This document shows, one piece after another, positions 48,747 through 57,865 of a stretch of DNA of 64,000 nucleotides. Below the pieces are notes generated by a model. The model was not told the DNA's origin. It ran no database searches and saw only the letters and a program-made list of their open reading frames with translations. Position 1 is the stretch's first letter. Every line of letters begins with the position of its first letter. The stretch covers positions 1 to 64,000 of the forward strand of contig NZ_JAFBCX010000026.1 in the NCBI RefSeq assembly GCF_016907955.1, in the 5' to 3' direction. This DNA comes from Lentzea nigeriaca (GTDB lineage: Bacteria; Actinomycetota; Actinomycetes; Mycobacteriales; Pseudonocardiaceae). Position numbers and translations under genes: made by a program.

Positions 48747-49919
48747 TCAGCGAAATGCAGGGTAAAGAGGGAGTTCGAGCACCTCGGCGCCGTAGTGGTC
48801 GACCAGTGCGCCCACCACCGCGTCGGCGTGCGCGGCGACCGTCTTCTCGCCCAGGATCAGCGCGTCGGACCGCAGCCTGACCCACCGGCCCGCGAGCACG
48901 ACGCTGCGCGGTGGCGCGTTGTCGACGTTCGGCATCGGCTTGGACAGCGCCCGCCACGTCGCGAGCCACACCCACATCAGCTGGGCTTCGAGCAGGCGGG
49001 GTAAGAGGATCGCGTCGTCGTCCATCTCCGGCCACACCGACCCGACCTCGGCCCGCCACGCGGCGACCATGGCCTCGGACATGCCCGGCGGCAGCCCCCA
49101 CCCGCACCAGCAGGACGGGAACGGCACGCGCAACGCGGCCGCGTCGAACACGATGTCGCGGACGCAGCCGCCCTCGAAGTCGACGAACCGGACACCTCGT
49201 GAGGTGACGAGGTGGTTGTCCGGACAGGACGTCGACGGGCTGAACGCACGGCGCCGCGAGGTGCTGAACGCCCGTGCGGCGTCGGCGGCGAACTCGATGG
49301 TCTGCGGGGACGTCTCCACACCCAGCGTGGACTCGAGCAGCGCCGGTAACCCCGCGATGGCCGCGTGCACGTCGACCGCGATCGGGTCCTGGCAGCACTG
49401 CGCGCCGGCCCGGCGCATCAACGCGTCGAAGTCCGCGTCACGCCCCGCCGTCGTGGCGTGCAGGCGCCCCATGGCGTGGGCCCACGACAGCAGGCCACGT
49501 TCGGCAGCGCGCGCGTCCTTCGAATGCAGCTTCTCGGACAACCGCGGCGCACGGCCGAGGTCTTCGAGCACGACCAGACGCGATGTCGCGTCGTGCGCGA
49601 ACAGTTCCGGTGTGGCGCGCTCTTCCGCGGGAAGCGCCGTGAGGAGCTGGTGGCTGACCGCCTCGTGCACCCACGGATCGCGATCACCGCTGCCGGCCGG
49701 ATACCGCTTCACGACCAGCGTGCGCGGCATCGAGAACGGCGAGGACGCGACTCTCACCCGGATGACGACGGAACGACCGGTACCCCCGAGAGCCTCGGGG
49801 TCCGCAAGGCGCACCTGTGCGCCCAATCGCCTGGTCAGTACCCGCTCGGCCGCGTCGACAGCTTCGGCTATCTCAGGTGAAGTCGTGTCGGGAGGGCCCG
49901 CGGTGATCTCCACGCTCAT
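48747..49919 (-). CDS. Aminoglycoside-phosphotransferase-like kinase
   Basis: A 390-residue protein of the APH/choline kinase fold. The Lys for ATP is in RTLVVKRYPAGSG, the hinge in LVVLEDLGRAP, and the catalytic loop appears as PSTSCPDNHLVTSRGVRFVD, with FVDFEGG as the metal-binding segment. The catalytic-loop Asp is shifted: the usual HxD is replaced by SxSxPDN, with Asp two residues before the conserved Asn. The substrate is unknown. It is not close in sequence to known resistance enzymes as far as can be judged by eye. Confidence 0.75.
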   Translation of the reverse strand: MSVEITAGPPDTTSPEIAEAVDAAERVLTRRLGAQVRLADPEALGGTGRSVVIRVRVASSPFSMPRTLVVKRYPAGSGDRDPWVHEAVSHQLLTALPAEERATPELFAHDATSRLVVLEDLGRAPRLSEKLHSKDARAAERGLLSWAHAMGRLHATTAGRDADFDALMRRAGAQCCQDPIAVDVHAAIAGLPALLESTLGVETSPQTIEFAADAARAFSTSRRRAFSPSTSCPDNHLVTSRGVRFVDFEGGCVRDIVFDAAALRVPFPSCWCGWGLPPGMSEAMVAAWRAEVGSVWPEMDDDAILLPRLLEAQLMWVWLATWRALSKPMPNVDNAPPRSVVLAGRWVRLRSDALILGEKTVAAHADAVVGALVDHYGAEVLELPLYPAFR

Positions 49920-50021
49920 CCCCTCCGACCCTACTCCCCATGTGCGTGAGCCGGTCCGACGCTAATCCGGCCAGGCTGCGACTACCACCACTCGTTGATA
50001 ACGGCTCGCGCTGTTTCCGGA

Positions 50022-50963
50022 TCACCCCTTGGACAGTGGACGTGTGGAAACACCATCCGTTGCCCTGTGCCTGCGGATCAACAGAACGAGCGAGGCGGCG
50101 ACGACAATACCGATCAAGTTGATGCCCAGCTGGGCGACGGCGGGGCCGACTCTGTCCCACACTCCGAGAACCGCGGCCAGTGCCGCGTACCCCGCGGCCG
50201 GGACCGTGGTGACCGAGATGAACACACCGACGAGCGCCGCCGACTTGGCCGACGTCATCGACAGCATGCCCGCCGCACCCGCCAGCAGGGCGACGATCAG
50301 CGAGAACGGTCCGAACTGGTAGACGAAGTCGACCTGGTGGCCGTCGACCAGCGCCTGTTTGTCGAACAGTCCGCCGAGCTCACCGAACCACGTGAGCACC
50401 GACGTGATCACCATGGCCAGCGGGAACCCGACGCCGAGCGCGATCGATGCCCTTTTGACCAGGTCCCACCGCTTCGCGACGAGACCGACCGCGATGGCGG
50501 CCAGCGGACCGAACTCCGGTCCGACGACCATCGCGCCGACGATCGTGACCGGCGAGTCCGTCGCGACACCGACCGCCGCCAGCAGGCAGGCGATCGTGAG
50601 GAACGCCTGGAAGGTGACACTCGGCCGGGACTCCTCGCCCGACTTCGCGATCAGCTCCTCCCACACGATCACGTCCGAGCCCTCGCCGGGAGCGAGTTCC
50701 TCTGCACGGTCGGCGGCGTCGGACAGCGAGGTGTCGATCGTCTCGATCGTGACGCCGCCGGTGTGGTCGATGGAGAGGTCGCAGAGCGCGACGATGATCT
50801 CGTCAACGGCCTCGCGCGCCACGTCGGCGGTGATCAGGTCGCCGACGGGGTCGACCGCCGCGCCACGCAGGACCACCAGATGGGTGGCGCCCGCGTGGTC
50901 GCGGAGGATCTTCAGCGCGGCTTCGGACTGGTCTGCCGGGCAGACCACCCGCAGCCGCAGCAT
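50022..50963 (-). CDS. DUF389 family membrane protein
   Basis: A 313-residue protein of the DUF389/TIGR00341 family. An N-terminal cytoplasmic domain of about 115 residues is followed by about six membrane segments, with the family core TDSPVTIVGAMVVGPEFGPL and LAAIAVGLVAKRWDL. Role is unknown. Its ATG overlaps the aspS stop by one base, so the two are co-transcribed. Confidence 0.88.
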   Translation of the reverse strand: MLRLRVVCPADQSEAALKILRDHAGATHLVVLRGAAVDPVGDLITADVAREAVDEIIVALCDLSIDHTGGVTIETIDTSLSDAADRAEELAPGEGSDVIVWEELIAKSGEESRPSVTFQAFLTIACLLAAVGVATDSPVTIVGAMVVGPEFGPLAAIAVGLVAKRWDLVKRASIALGVGFPLAMVITSVLTWFGELGGLFDKQALVDGHQVDFVYQFGPFSLIVALLAGAAGMLSMTSAKSAALVGVFISVTTVPAAGYAALAAVLGVWDRVGPAVAQLGINLIGIVVAASLVLLIRRHRATDGVSTRPLSKG

Positions 50964-52732
50964 CAGCTCTTCTGCTCCGGCTTGAAGTCGACGCCCGCTT
51001 CCTTGCGCTGCTGCGGCGTGATCGGCGCCGGAGCCGCCGTCAGCGGGTCGTAGCCGCCGCCGCTCTTCGGGAAGGCGATGACCTCACGGATCGAGTCGTA
51101 GCCGCCGATCAGCATGGCGATGCGGTCCCAGCCGAACGCGATGCCGCCGTGGGGCGGGGCGCCGTACTTGAACGCGTCGAGCAGGAAGCCGAACTTCTCC
51201 TGCGCCTCCTCCTCGGTGAGGCCCATGATGTTGAAGACCCGCTGCTGCACGTCCGCGCGGTGGATACGGATCGAGCCACCGCCGATCTCGTTGCCGTTGC
51301 AGACGATGTCGTAGGCGTACGCGAGCGCGTTGCCCGGGTCCTCCTCGAAGCGGTCGATCCACTCAGGCGTCGGCGAGGTGAACGCGTGGTGCAGCGCGGT
51401 CCACTTGCCGCTGCCGACCGCCACGTCGTCGCCGATGTTCTCGACGGCCTCGAACAGCGGCGCGTCCACGACCCACACGAACGACCAGGCGTTCTCGTCG
51501 ATCAGGCCGACGCGTTGCGCGATCTCGTTGCGGGCGGCGCCGAGCAGCGCACGGGCACCGTTGCGATCGCCCGCGGCGAAGAAGATGCAGTCGCCGGGGT
51601 TCGCGCCGACCGCCTTGGCGAGACCGTCGCGCTCGGCGTCGGTCAGGTTCTTGGCGACCGGGCCGCCCAGCGTGCCGTCCTCACCGATGAGCACGTACGC
51701 GAGACCCTTGTGGCCGCGCTGCTTGGCCCACTCCTGCCAGCCGTCGAGCGTGCGGCGCGGCTGCGAGGCACCACCGGGCATGACGACGGCACCGACGTAC
51801 GGCGCCTGGAACACGCGGAACGTCGTGTCCTTGAAGTACTCGGTGAGCTCGGTCAGCTCGAGGTCGAAGCGAAGGTCGGGCTTGTCCGTGCCGTACTTGG
51901 CCATGGCCTCGGCGAACGGGATGCGGCGGATGGTGCCGATCTCGTGGTCGGCGAGCTCCTTCCACAGCGCCTTGATGACCTTCTCGGCCAGCTCGATCAC
52001 GTCGTCCTGCTCGACGAAGCTCATCTCGATGTCGAGCTGGGTGAACTCCGGCTGCCGGTCGGCGCGGAAGTCCTCGTCGCGGTAGCAGCGCGCGATCTGG
52101 TAGTAGCGCTCCAGGCCACCGACCATCAGCAGCTGCTTGAACAGCTGCGGCGACTGCGGCAGCGCGTACCAGGAGCCGGGACGAAGCCGGGCGGGCACCA
52201 GGAAGTCGCGCGCGCCCTCGGGCGTGCTGCGGGTCAGGGTCGGCGTCTCGACCTCGACGAAGTTCTCGGCGTGCAGCACCGTGCGGGCGATGCGGTTCGC
52301 CTCGCTGCGCAGGCGCATGGCCTTGGCCGGGCCGGAACGGCGCAGGTCGAGGTAGCGGTGCTTGAGACGGGCCTCCTCGCCGACCTCCAGGTGGTCGTCG
52401 ACCTGGAACGGCAGCGGCGCGGCCTCGTTGAGGACCTCGAGCTCGCTCACGTAGACCTCGATGGCACCGGTGGCCAGGTCCGGGTTCTCGCTGCCCTCCG
52501 GCCGCTTGGACACCTCACCGGTGACCTTGATGACGAACTCGGCACGCAGCTTGTGCGCCCGCTCGGCCATCTCGCCCTCGCGGAACACGACCTGGGCGAC
52601 ACCACTCGCGTCACGCAGATCGATGAAGATGACACCGCCGTGATCCCGCCGGCGAGCGACCCACCCGGTGAGGGTGACGGACTGCCCGGCGTGCTCGGCC
52701 CGGAGTGATCCGGCCTCGTGCGTGCGCAACAC
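50963..52732 (-). CDS. aspS: Aspartyl-tRNA synthetase
   Basis: A 589-residue class II synthetase of the bacterial type. The N-terminal OB fold is GQSVTLTGWVARRRDHGGVI; motif 2 is CYRDEDFRADRQPEFTQLDI; the bacterial GAD insertion region and motif 3 (FGWDRIAMLIGG, preceded by PHGGIA) are present. It charges tRNA-Asp, or also tRNA-Asn if the cell lacks AsnRS. The ATG at 52732 fits the family. It begins a two-gene unit with the DUF389 gene. Confidence 0.97.
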   Translation of the reverse strand: MLRTHEAGSLRAEHAGQSVTLTGWVARRRDHGGVIFIDLRDASGVAQVVFREGEMAERAHKLRAEFVIKVTGEVSKRPEGSENPDLATGAIEVYVSELEVLNEAAPLPFQVDDHLEVGEEARLKHRYLDLRRSGPAKAMRLRSEANRIARTVLHAENFVEVETPTLTRSTPEGARDFLVPARLRPGSWYALPQSPQLFKQLLMVGGLERYYQIARCYRDEDFRADRQPEFTQLDIEMSFVEQDDVIELAEKVIKALWKELADHEIGTIRRIPFAEAMAKYGTDKPDLRFDLELTELTEYFKDTTFRVFQAPYVGAVVMPGGASQPRRTLDGWQEWAKQRGHKGLAYVLIGEDGTLGGPVAKNLTDAERDGLAKAVGANPGDCIFFAAGDRNGARALLGAARNEIAQRVGLIDENAWSFVWVVDAPLFEAVENIGDDVAVGSGKWTALHHAFTSPTPEWIDRFEEDPGNALAYAYDIVCNGNEIGGGSIRIHRADVQQRVFNIMGLTEEEAQEKFGFLLDAFKYGAPPHGGIAFGWDRIAMLIGGYDSIREVIAFPKSGGGYDPLTAAPAPITPQQRKEAGVDFKPEQKS

Positions 52733-52850
52733 GGTGGTGGCTCCTTGTAGACGAAGTCAGCTTTGCCGTCAAGGCTAGCTGGAGGCACCGACAGAATTTC
52801 ACGCAGGGCTTTTCCCGCGCGGATGATCTCGGTTGGCTAGCGTGCCCGGC

Positions 52851-53138
52851 ATGCGGATCGCGCTGGCCCTCGTCGGCATGCTCGTGATGTTCGTGGTGGC
52901 CGTCGGTGTGCTGTTCCTCGGCGTTCTGGGGTTCACGCCCGTGAACGCGTGCACCGGTACGTGCTACGCGCCGTTCATGATGGCGACGGTCGGCACCATC
53001 GTCATCGGGCTGTCGGCTGCGTTCGCGACGTGGTTCCGTGCACTGCGAGAACCCCGCGCGTACTGGTCGTGGATCGGCACCGCGCTCATGATCGCCCTCT
53101 ACCTCGTGTCGCTCTCGGTGGCACAGAAGGTCCTCTGA
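52851..53138 (+). CDS. Small membrane protein
   Basis: A 95-residue protein with about three membrane segments (IALALVGMLVMFVVAVGVLF, MMATVGTIVIGLSAAFATWF, WIGTALMIALYLVSLSVAQ) and a short loop with two cysteines (NACTGTCYAPF). No family is recognised. It is divergent from aspS and followed at once by a strong terminator. Confidence 0.75.
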   Translation: MRIALALVGMLVMFVVAVGVLFLGVLGFTPVNACTGTCYAPFMMATVGTIVIGLSAAFATWFRALREPRAYWSWIGTALMIALYLVSLSVAQKVL

Positions 53139-53174
53139 AGCGAAAGGCCGCGACCGAAGCCGCGGCCTTTCGCT
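53139..53174. terminator. Bidirectional intrinsic terminator
   Basis: Perfect 14-base arms AGCGAAAGGCCGCG and CGCGGCCTTTCGCT with an eight-base loop begin at the stop codon of the small membrane protein and lie just before the stop of the convergent subtilase gene. Confidence 0.9.
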
Positions 53175-53185
53175 CAGATCTCAGC

Positions 53186-54355
53186 TCACGCGGTGGGCGC
53201 GAGGTACAGCAGGCGGTTCGGCGAGCCGCTACCGGGGCTCGTCACCTTCGACGGCGTCGACTGCGCGATCAGGTAGGAAGCGACCTGGGCGGGCGTGGCA
53301 CCGGGGTTGGTGGAGAGGTAACGGGCCGCGGCGCCCGCGACGTGCGGGGTGGCCATCGAGGTGCCCGAGATGGTGTTGGTGGCCGAGTCGCTGGTGTTCC
53401 ACGCCGAGGTGATGTTGCTGCCTGGGGCGAAGATGTCCAGGATCGAGCCGTAGTTGGAGTACGACGCGCGGGCGTCGGTGTTGGTGGTGGCGCCGACCGT
53501 GATCGCCTCGGCCACGCGTGCCGGGGAGAAGGTGGACGCGTTGGCGTTGGAGTTGCCCGCCGCGACCGCGAACGTGACGCCCTTGGCGATGGCGTTCTTC
53601 GTGGCCGTGTCGAGGGTGGCGTTGGAGCTGCCGCCGAGCGACATGTTCGCGACGGCCGGCTTGACCGCGTGCTGACCGACCCAGTCGATGCCCGCGGCGA
53701 CACCGGCGAGGGTCCCGGAGCCGTTGTTGTCGAGCACGCGGACGGCGACGATCTTCGCGGCCTTCGCCACGCCGTACTGCGAGCCCGCGATGGTGCCCGC
53801 GACGTGCGTGCCGTGGCCGTTGCCGTCCTGGGCGACGTCGTCGTTGTCGACGAAGTCGTGGCCGTAGGAAGCGCGGCCACCGAACGTGGAGTGGCTGATG
53901 CGCACACCGGTGTCGATGACGTACGCGGTCACGCCCGACCCGGCCGAGGTGTAGCCGTACGACTGGTTGAGCGGCAGGTTGCGCTGGTCGATGCGGTCGA
54001 GACCCCACGACGGCGGGTTCGTCTGCGTGGCCTCGGCGTGCACGACCTGGTCGGCCTCGACGAACTCGACCGACGGGTCTGCGGCCAGGCGCTTGGCCTG
54101 CTTCTCCGTGAGCTTCACGTTGAAGCCGCCGAAGCTCGCGTAGTCGCGCTCCACCTTCGCGCCGAACCGCGAAGCCAGGGAGTGGGCGTTGGACTTGCCC
54201 TCCTTCAGCTTCACGATGAAGCTGCCCGCGATCTTCTCGGGCGCGGAGAGCGAGAGGACCTCGCCCTCGGCCGCGTACGCGGAGGGGATCATCAGGACCG
54301 ACATGGCGAGGGTCGCCGCGCCGGCACCGGCCAGGAACCGGATCTTTCGCGTCAT
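53186..54355 (-). CDS. Secreted S8 (subtilisin/aqualysin-like) serine protease 1
   Basis: A 389-residue exported protease. A signal peptide (AGAATLAMSVLMIPSAYA) is followed by an inhibitor I9-type prodomain (GSFIVKLKEGK onwards, residues about 45-108) and a catalytic domain of the proteinase K/aqualysin group. The triad is Asp148 (YVIDTGVR), His181 (DGNGHGTHVAG) and Ser333 (ISGTSMATPHVAG), with oxyanion Asn268 (VAAGNSN). There is no C-terminal P domain. It is one of three tandem paralogues in the same direction. The ATG at 54355 begins the signal peptide. Confidence 0.93.
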   Translation of the reverse strand: MTRKIRFLAGAGAATLAMSVLMIPSAYAAEGEVLSLSAPEKIAGSFIVKLKEGKSNAHSLASRFGAKVERDYASFGGFNVKLTEKQAKRLAADPSVEFVEADQVVHAEATQTNPPSWGLDRIDQRNLPLNQSYGYTSAGSGVTAYVIDTGVRISHSTFGGRASYGHDFVDNDDVAQDGNGHGTHVAGTIAGSQYGVAKAAKIVAVRVLDNNGSGTLAGVAAGIDWVGQHAVKPAVANMSLGGSSNATLDTATKNAIAKGVTFAVAAGNSNANASTFSPARVAEAITVGATTNTDARASYSNYGSILDIFAPGSNITSAWNTSDSATNTISGTSMATPHVAGAAARYLSTNPGATPAQVASYLIAQSTPSKVTSPGSGSPNRLLYLAPTA

Positions 54356-54471
54356 GGTGCATTCCGTTCTTTGCAGGGGAACGAACAACACGAACGCTAA
54401 GGAGAGATCCGGTTGCTGCCAAGTGTGTCCTAAAGATTAGGACGGCTACATGTACTGTAACAATTAACGAT

Positions 54472-55545
54472 TCACAGAGCGGGCGGCCAATAAAGGATAC
54501 GAGTGACGGGTGGCGTTCCCGGAGTGCCCGTGGTAACCAATGCGCGCTCGACCTGCGCGGGTGTGGCGGTACGGTTGAACTCCAGATACCTGGCCGCGAC
54601 ACCGGCCGCGTGCGGTGCGGCCATCGAGGTTCCGCTCAGCGTCGCGGTCGCCGTGTCGCCCGTGTTCCAGGCGGACGGAATGTTGACGCCCGGCGCGTAG
54701 ATGTCGACCAGCGGGCCGTAATTCGACGACGACGCTTTCGTGTCGGTCTGCGTCAAGGCGCCCACGCAAATCGCCTCGGAAACCCGCTGGGGCGAGAAGT
54801 TCGACGGATCGGTGTTGCTGCCGCCGGCCGCGACCGTGTACGAGACACCGGACGCGATCGAACGCCGGACCGCGTCGTCCAGCGCCGCGGAAGCACTGCC
54901 GCCCAACGACATGTTCGCTACCGCGGGCTTGACCGCGTTGCGCGTCACCCAGTCCACGCCGGCGATCACCCCGGAGGTCGTGCCGCTGCCCGAACCGTTC
55001 AGCACCCGCACGCCCCACACCGTCGCCCGCTTGGCCACGCCGTACTTGGTGCCCGCGGCGATTCCGGCGACGTGCGTGCCGTGGCCGTTGTCGTCCTGGG
55101 CGATCGGGTCGTTGTCGACCGCGTCCCAGGCGTCGCGAGCGCGGCCGCCGAAGTCCGTGTGCGTCACCCGGATGCCGGTGTCGATCACGTAGATGTTCAC
55201 GCCGCGGCCGGTGCTCGTGTAGGAGTACTGCCGGTCCAACGGCAACGCGCGCTGGTCGATCCGGTCCAGCCCCCACGGCGGGTCGAGCTGCGTGCTGTTG
55301 GCGTGGACGATCCCATCACGCTCCACATAGGACACGTTCGGGTCGGCCTTCACGCTCTTCAGCTGCGCGGCCGTCAGCCGTGCGCTGAAACCGTTGAAGA
55401 CACTGGTGTACCGGTGCTCGACCGCACCGCTGAACGACGACATCGCGCCGTCCTTCATGATCACGATGTACGAGGACGTGGCCGCGGACGCAGGCGCGAC
55501 CACGACCGCTGCCGCCAGGGCGGCGACTCCCAGCAGGGCTCTCAC
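54472..55545 (-). CDS. Secreted S8 serine protease 2, oxyanion-hole Asn replaced
   Basis: A 357-residue paralogue of the flanking proteases. Signal peptide (VRALLGVAALAAAVVVAPAS), short prodomain, and catalytic domain with Asp122 (YVIDTGIR), His155 (DDNGHGTHVAG) and Ser307 (LSGTSMAAPHAAG). The oxyanion-hole position reads VAAGGSNTD, so the usual Asn is Gly242, and the active-site Ser motif also differs (MAAPHAAG versus MATPHVAG). The other two paralogues keep AAGN. It may be slow, specialised, or only a binder. GTG start at 55545 with AAGGA upstream. Confidence 0.9.
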   Translation of the reverse strand: MRALLGVAALAAAVVVAPASAATSSYIVIMKDGAMSSFSGAVEHRYTSVFNGFSARLTAAQLKSVKADPNVSYVERDGIVHANSTQLDPPWGLDRIDQRALPLDRQYSYTSTGRGVNIYVIDTGIRVTHTDFGGRARDAWDAVDNDPIAQDDNGHGTHVAGIAAGTKYGVAKRATVWGVRVLNGSGSGTTSGVIAGVDWVTRNAVKPAVANMSLGGSASAALDDAVRRSIASGVSYTVAAGGSNTDPSNFSPQRVSEAICVGALTQTDTKASSSNYGPLVDIYAPGVNIPSAWNTGDTATATLSGTSMAAPHAAGVAARYLEFNRTATPAQVERALVTTGTPGTPPVTRILYWPPAL

Positions 55546-55574
55546 TGGTGAACTTCCTTTCTGCGCAGGGAAAA

Positions 55575-55603
55575 CGGCCCCGGCTCGGAGGGAGCCGGGG
55601 CCG
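55575..55603. terminator. Intrinsic terminator after protease 3
   Basis: Perfect 12-base arms CGGCCCCGGCTC and GAGCCGGGGCCG around a five-base loop lie between the stop of protease 3 and the start of protease 2, so these two genes probably have separate transcripts. Confidence 0.8.
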
Positions 55604-55618
55604 CACATCTGGAGGTGG

Positions 55619-56782
55619 TCAGCTGGTCGGCGGCCAGTACAGGAGCCTGGTCGTCGTGCCGGCACCGGGGTTGGTCACCTTGCCGTTGGTGGCGTTGGAC
55701 TTGATCGCGGCCTCCACCTGTGCGGGCGTCACGTTGCGGTTGCCCTGCAGGTACCTCGCCACCACGCCGGCGACGTGCGGCGTCGCCATCGAGGTGCCGG
55801 AGATGGTGTTCGTGGCCGTGTCACTGGTGTTCCACGCCGACGTGATGTCACGGCCAGGCGCGAAGACGTCGACGACGGCACCGAAGTTGGAGAACGACGA
55901 GCGCGCGTCGTTGCGGTCGGTCGACCCGACGGTGATCGCGGACGCCACGCGGGCCGGTGAGAAGGTGTTGGCGTCGGCGTTGGAGTTGCCCGCCGCCACC
56001 GCGAACGTGACACCACGCGTGATCGCGCCGGCGACGGCGCTGTCGAGCGAGGAGTTCGCGCTGCCACCGAGCGACATGTTCGCCACCGCGGGCTTGACGT
56101 GGTTCGCGGCCACCCAGTTGATGCCCGCGTTGACACCGGCGAGCGTGCCGGAGCCCTGGTTGTTGAGCACGCGCACGGCGATGATGTTCGCCGCCTTCGC
56201 GACGCCGTACTGCGAGCCCGCGATGGTGCCCGCGACGTGCGTGCCGTGGCCGTTGCCGTCCTGCGCGACGGAGTCGTTGTCGACGAAGTCGTAGCCGTTC
56301 TTGGCGCGGCCGCCGAACGTCTGGTGGGTGATCCGGACACCGGTGTCGATCACGTAGGCGTTCACGCCGGAACCGGTGGTGTTGTAGGTGTAGCGCTGGT
56401 CGAGCGGCAGGTTGCGCTGGTCGATCCGGTCGAGTCCCCACGACGGCGGGTTCGTCTGCGTGGCCTGGATGCTGAGGATCTGGTCGCGTTCCACGTACTC
56501 GACCGACGGGTCGGCAGCGAGTCTGCGGGCCTGCGCGTCGCTCATCTTGACTGAGAAGCCCTTGAACACCGTGTCGTACACGTACCCGATCTGACCGCCG
56601 AACCGGGCACCGAGAGTCATGGCACTCGCTGTGACGCGGTCGTCCTTCAGCTTCACCACGAAGCTGCCGGGGATGTTGTTCGCACCCTCGAAGGTACGGA
56701 TCTCACCGACGGCGGCGGTGGCGGGTGCGGCGAAGGCGGCGATCATGACCGCCGAGCCGAGCAGGGTTGCTGTCTTGCGCAT
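55619..56782 (-). CDS. Secreted S8 serine protease 3
   Basis: A 387-residue exported protease closest to protease 1: signal peptide (SAVMIAAFAAPATA), I9 prodomain (GSFVVKLKDDR), and catalytic domain with Asp146 (YVIDTGVR), His in DGNGHGTHVAG, Ser in ISGTSMATPHVAG and the oxyanion Asn in VAAGNSNADA. Proteases 1 and 3 share long stretches such as NPPSWGLDRIDQRNLPL, so they are recent duplicates. The ATG at 56782 has AGGA nine bases upstream. It is the first of the three genes in the direction of transcription. Confidence 0.93.
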   Translation of the reverse strand: MRKTATLLGSAVMIAAFAAPATAAVGEIRTFEGANNIPGSFVVKLKDDRVTASAMTLGARFGGQIGYVYDTVFKGFSVKMSDAQARRLAADPSVEYVERDQILSIQATQTNPPSWGLDRIDQRNLPLDQRYTYNTTGSGVNAYVIDTGVRITHQTFGGRAKNGYDFVDNDSVAQDGNGHGTHVAGTIAGSQYGVAKAANIIAVRVLNNQGSGTLAGVNAGINWVAANHVKPAVANMSLGGSANSSLDSAVAGAITRGVTFAVAAGNSNADANTFSPARVASAITVGSTDRNDARSSFSNFGAVVDVFAPGRDITSAWNTSDTATNTISGTSMATPHVAGVVARYLQGNRNVTPAQVEAAIKSNATNGKVTNPGAGTTTRLLYWPPTS

Positions 56783-56959
56783 TCTGTCGTCCTGTTCGTC
56801 GCAGGGGTGATCAGAACCCAATCGAGACTATGGCGGCGTAATAGGCTCGAGATCTGAACTTTCCGGGTTTCGAACCGGGGCAAAACCGCCGATCGGCTGT
56901 ACCGCGTTCCCTTTGCTGCCGATAGCCTTCCGAGCTTGACCCCGGGAAACGGAGGGGTG

Positions 56960-57865
56960 ATGCTGACGATTTACCCACCGCGCGAGGAGCTCGCCGACCT
57001 GTTGGTGACGGGCCCGTTCGCGGAAGCGTTGCGGGTCGCGATCCAGGTGCGGGGTCTCAGTCTGGAACGGCTGCAGCACCGCCTGAAAGTGCGTGGCGCG
57101 CCGATCAGCGTGACGGCGCTGAGTTACTGGCAGTCGGGCCGACGCAGACCCGAGCGGCCGGAGTCGCTGATGGCGCTCGCCCAGTTGGAGGACGTGCTCG
57201 GGCTGCCGGAAGCGGCGCTGTCGCGGTTGCTGGGCCCACCGCGGCCGCGTGGCCGTTCGCGCAGGCGGGAGCTGTCGGCCCGCGCACCCTGGGACGGCTC
57301 CGGGCTGACGCTGACCGCCCAGCACGACCGGGTGGAGGTCGCGCCCTGCGGCGGGGTGCGCGCCGTCCGGTCACGTCAGGTCATGCAGGTGACGTCGGCG
57401 GGCGTGGACCGCTGGATCCTGTGCCAGGAAACGGGTTCGTGCCAACCGGCGCTGACCGCGATCCGCTCGTGCCGGGTCGGCCGCGTCGCCAGGGAGCGGA
57501 CGAACGGTGTGCTCGTGGCGGAGTTGTTGTTCGACGAGCCGATCTCGCCCGGCGACTCGATCGCGATCGAGTACGAATTGATCTATCCACATCCGACGGT
57601 GGAGCACACGCATTTCCGCCGCTTCGCCGAACGGGTGCACGACTACGTGCTGGAGATCAAATTCCCGGCCGAGCACCTGCCTGCCTCGTGCGAGCAATTC
57701 GCGTCCGGCCCTGCCGGGACGGAAATGTTCGGCGGCGCCCGTCCGGCCCCGGTGGACTCGTGGGGCTACGCGCACGCCGCCGCGCTCGACTTCGGGCCCG
57801 GTCTCTACGGGATGCGCTGGACGGTGGCGGCGAACGCCTCGGGGTCGTCGAGCCAGGGGAAGTGA
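56960..57865 (+). CDS. Helix-turn-helix-like protein with large unknown C-terminal domain
   Basis: A 301-residue protein. Residues about 15-90 look like an XRE/lambda-repressor-type HTH (FAEALRVAIQVRGLSLERLQ, SVTALSYWQSGRRRPERPES), then a basic linker (RPRGRSRRRE). Residues about 110-295 are a beta-rich domain with several cysteines that I do not recognise (for example WILCQETGSCQPALTAIRSC). It is divergent from protease 3 with about 180 bp between starts, so it may regulate the protease genes. It overlaps the convergent hydrolase gene by 61 bp. Confidence 0.75.
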   Translation: MLTIYPPREELADLLVTGPFAEALRVAIQVRGLSLERLQHRLKVRGAPISVTALSYWQSGRRRPERPESLMALAQLEDVLGLPEAALSRLLGPPRPRGRSRRRELSARAPWDGSGLTLTAQHDRVEVAPCGGVRAVRSRQVMQVTSAGVDRWILCQETGSCQPALTAIRSCRVGRVARERTNGVLVAELLFDEPISPGDSIAIEYELIYPHPTVEHTHFRRFAERVHDYVLEIKFPAEHLPASCEQFASGPAGTEMFGGARPAPVDSWGYAHAAALDFGPGLYGMRWTVAANASGSSSQGK

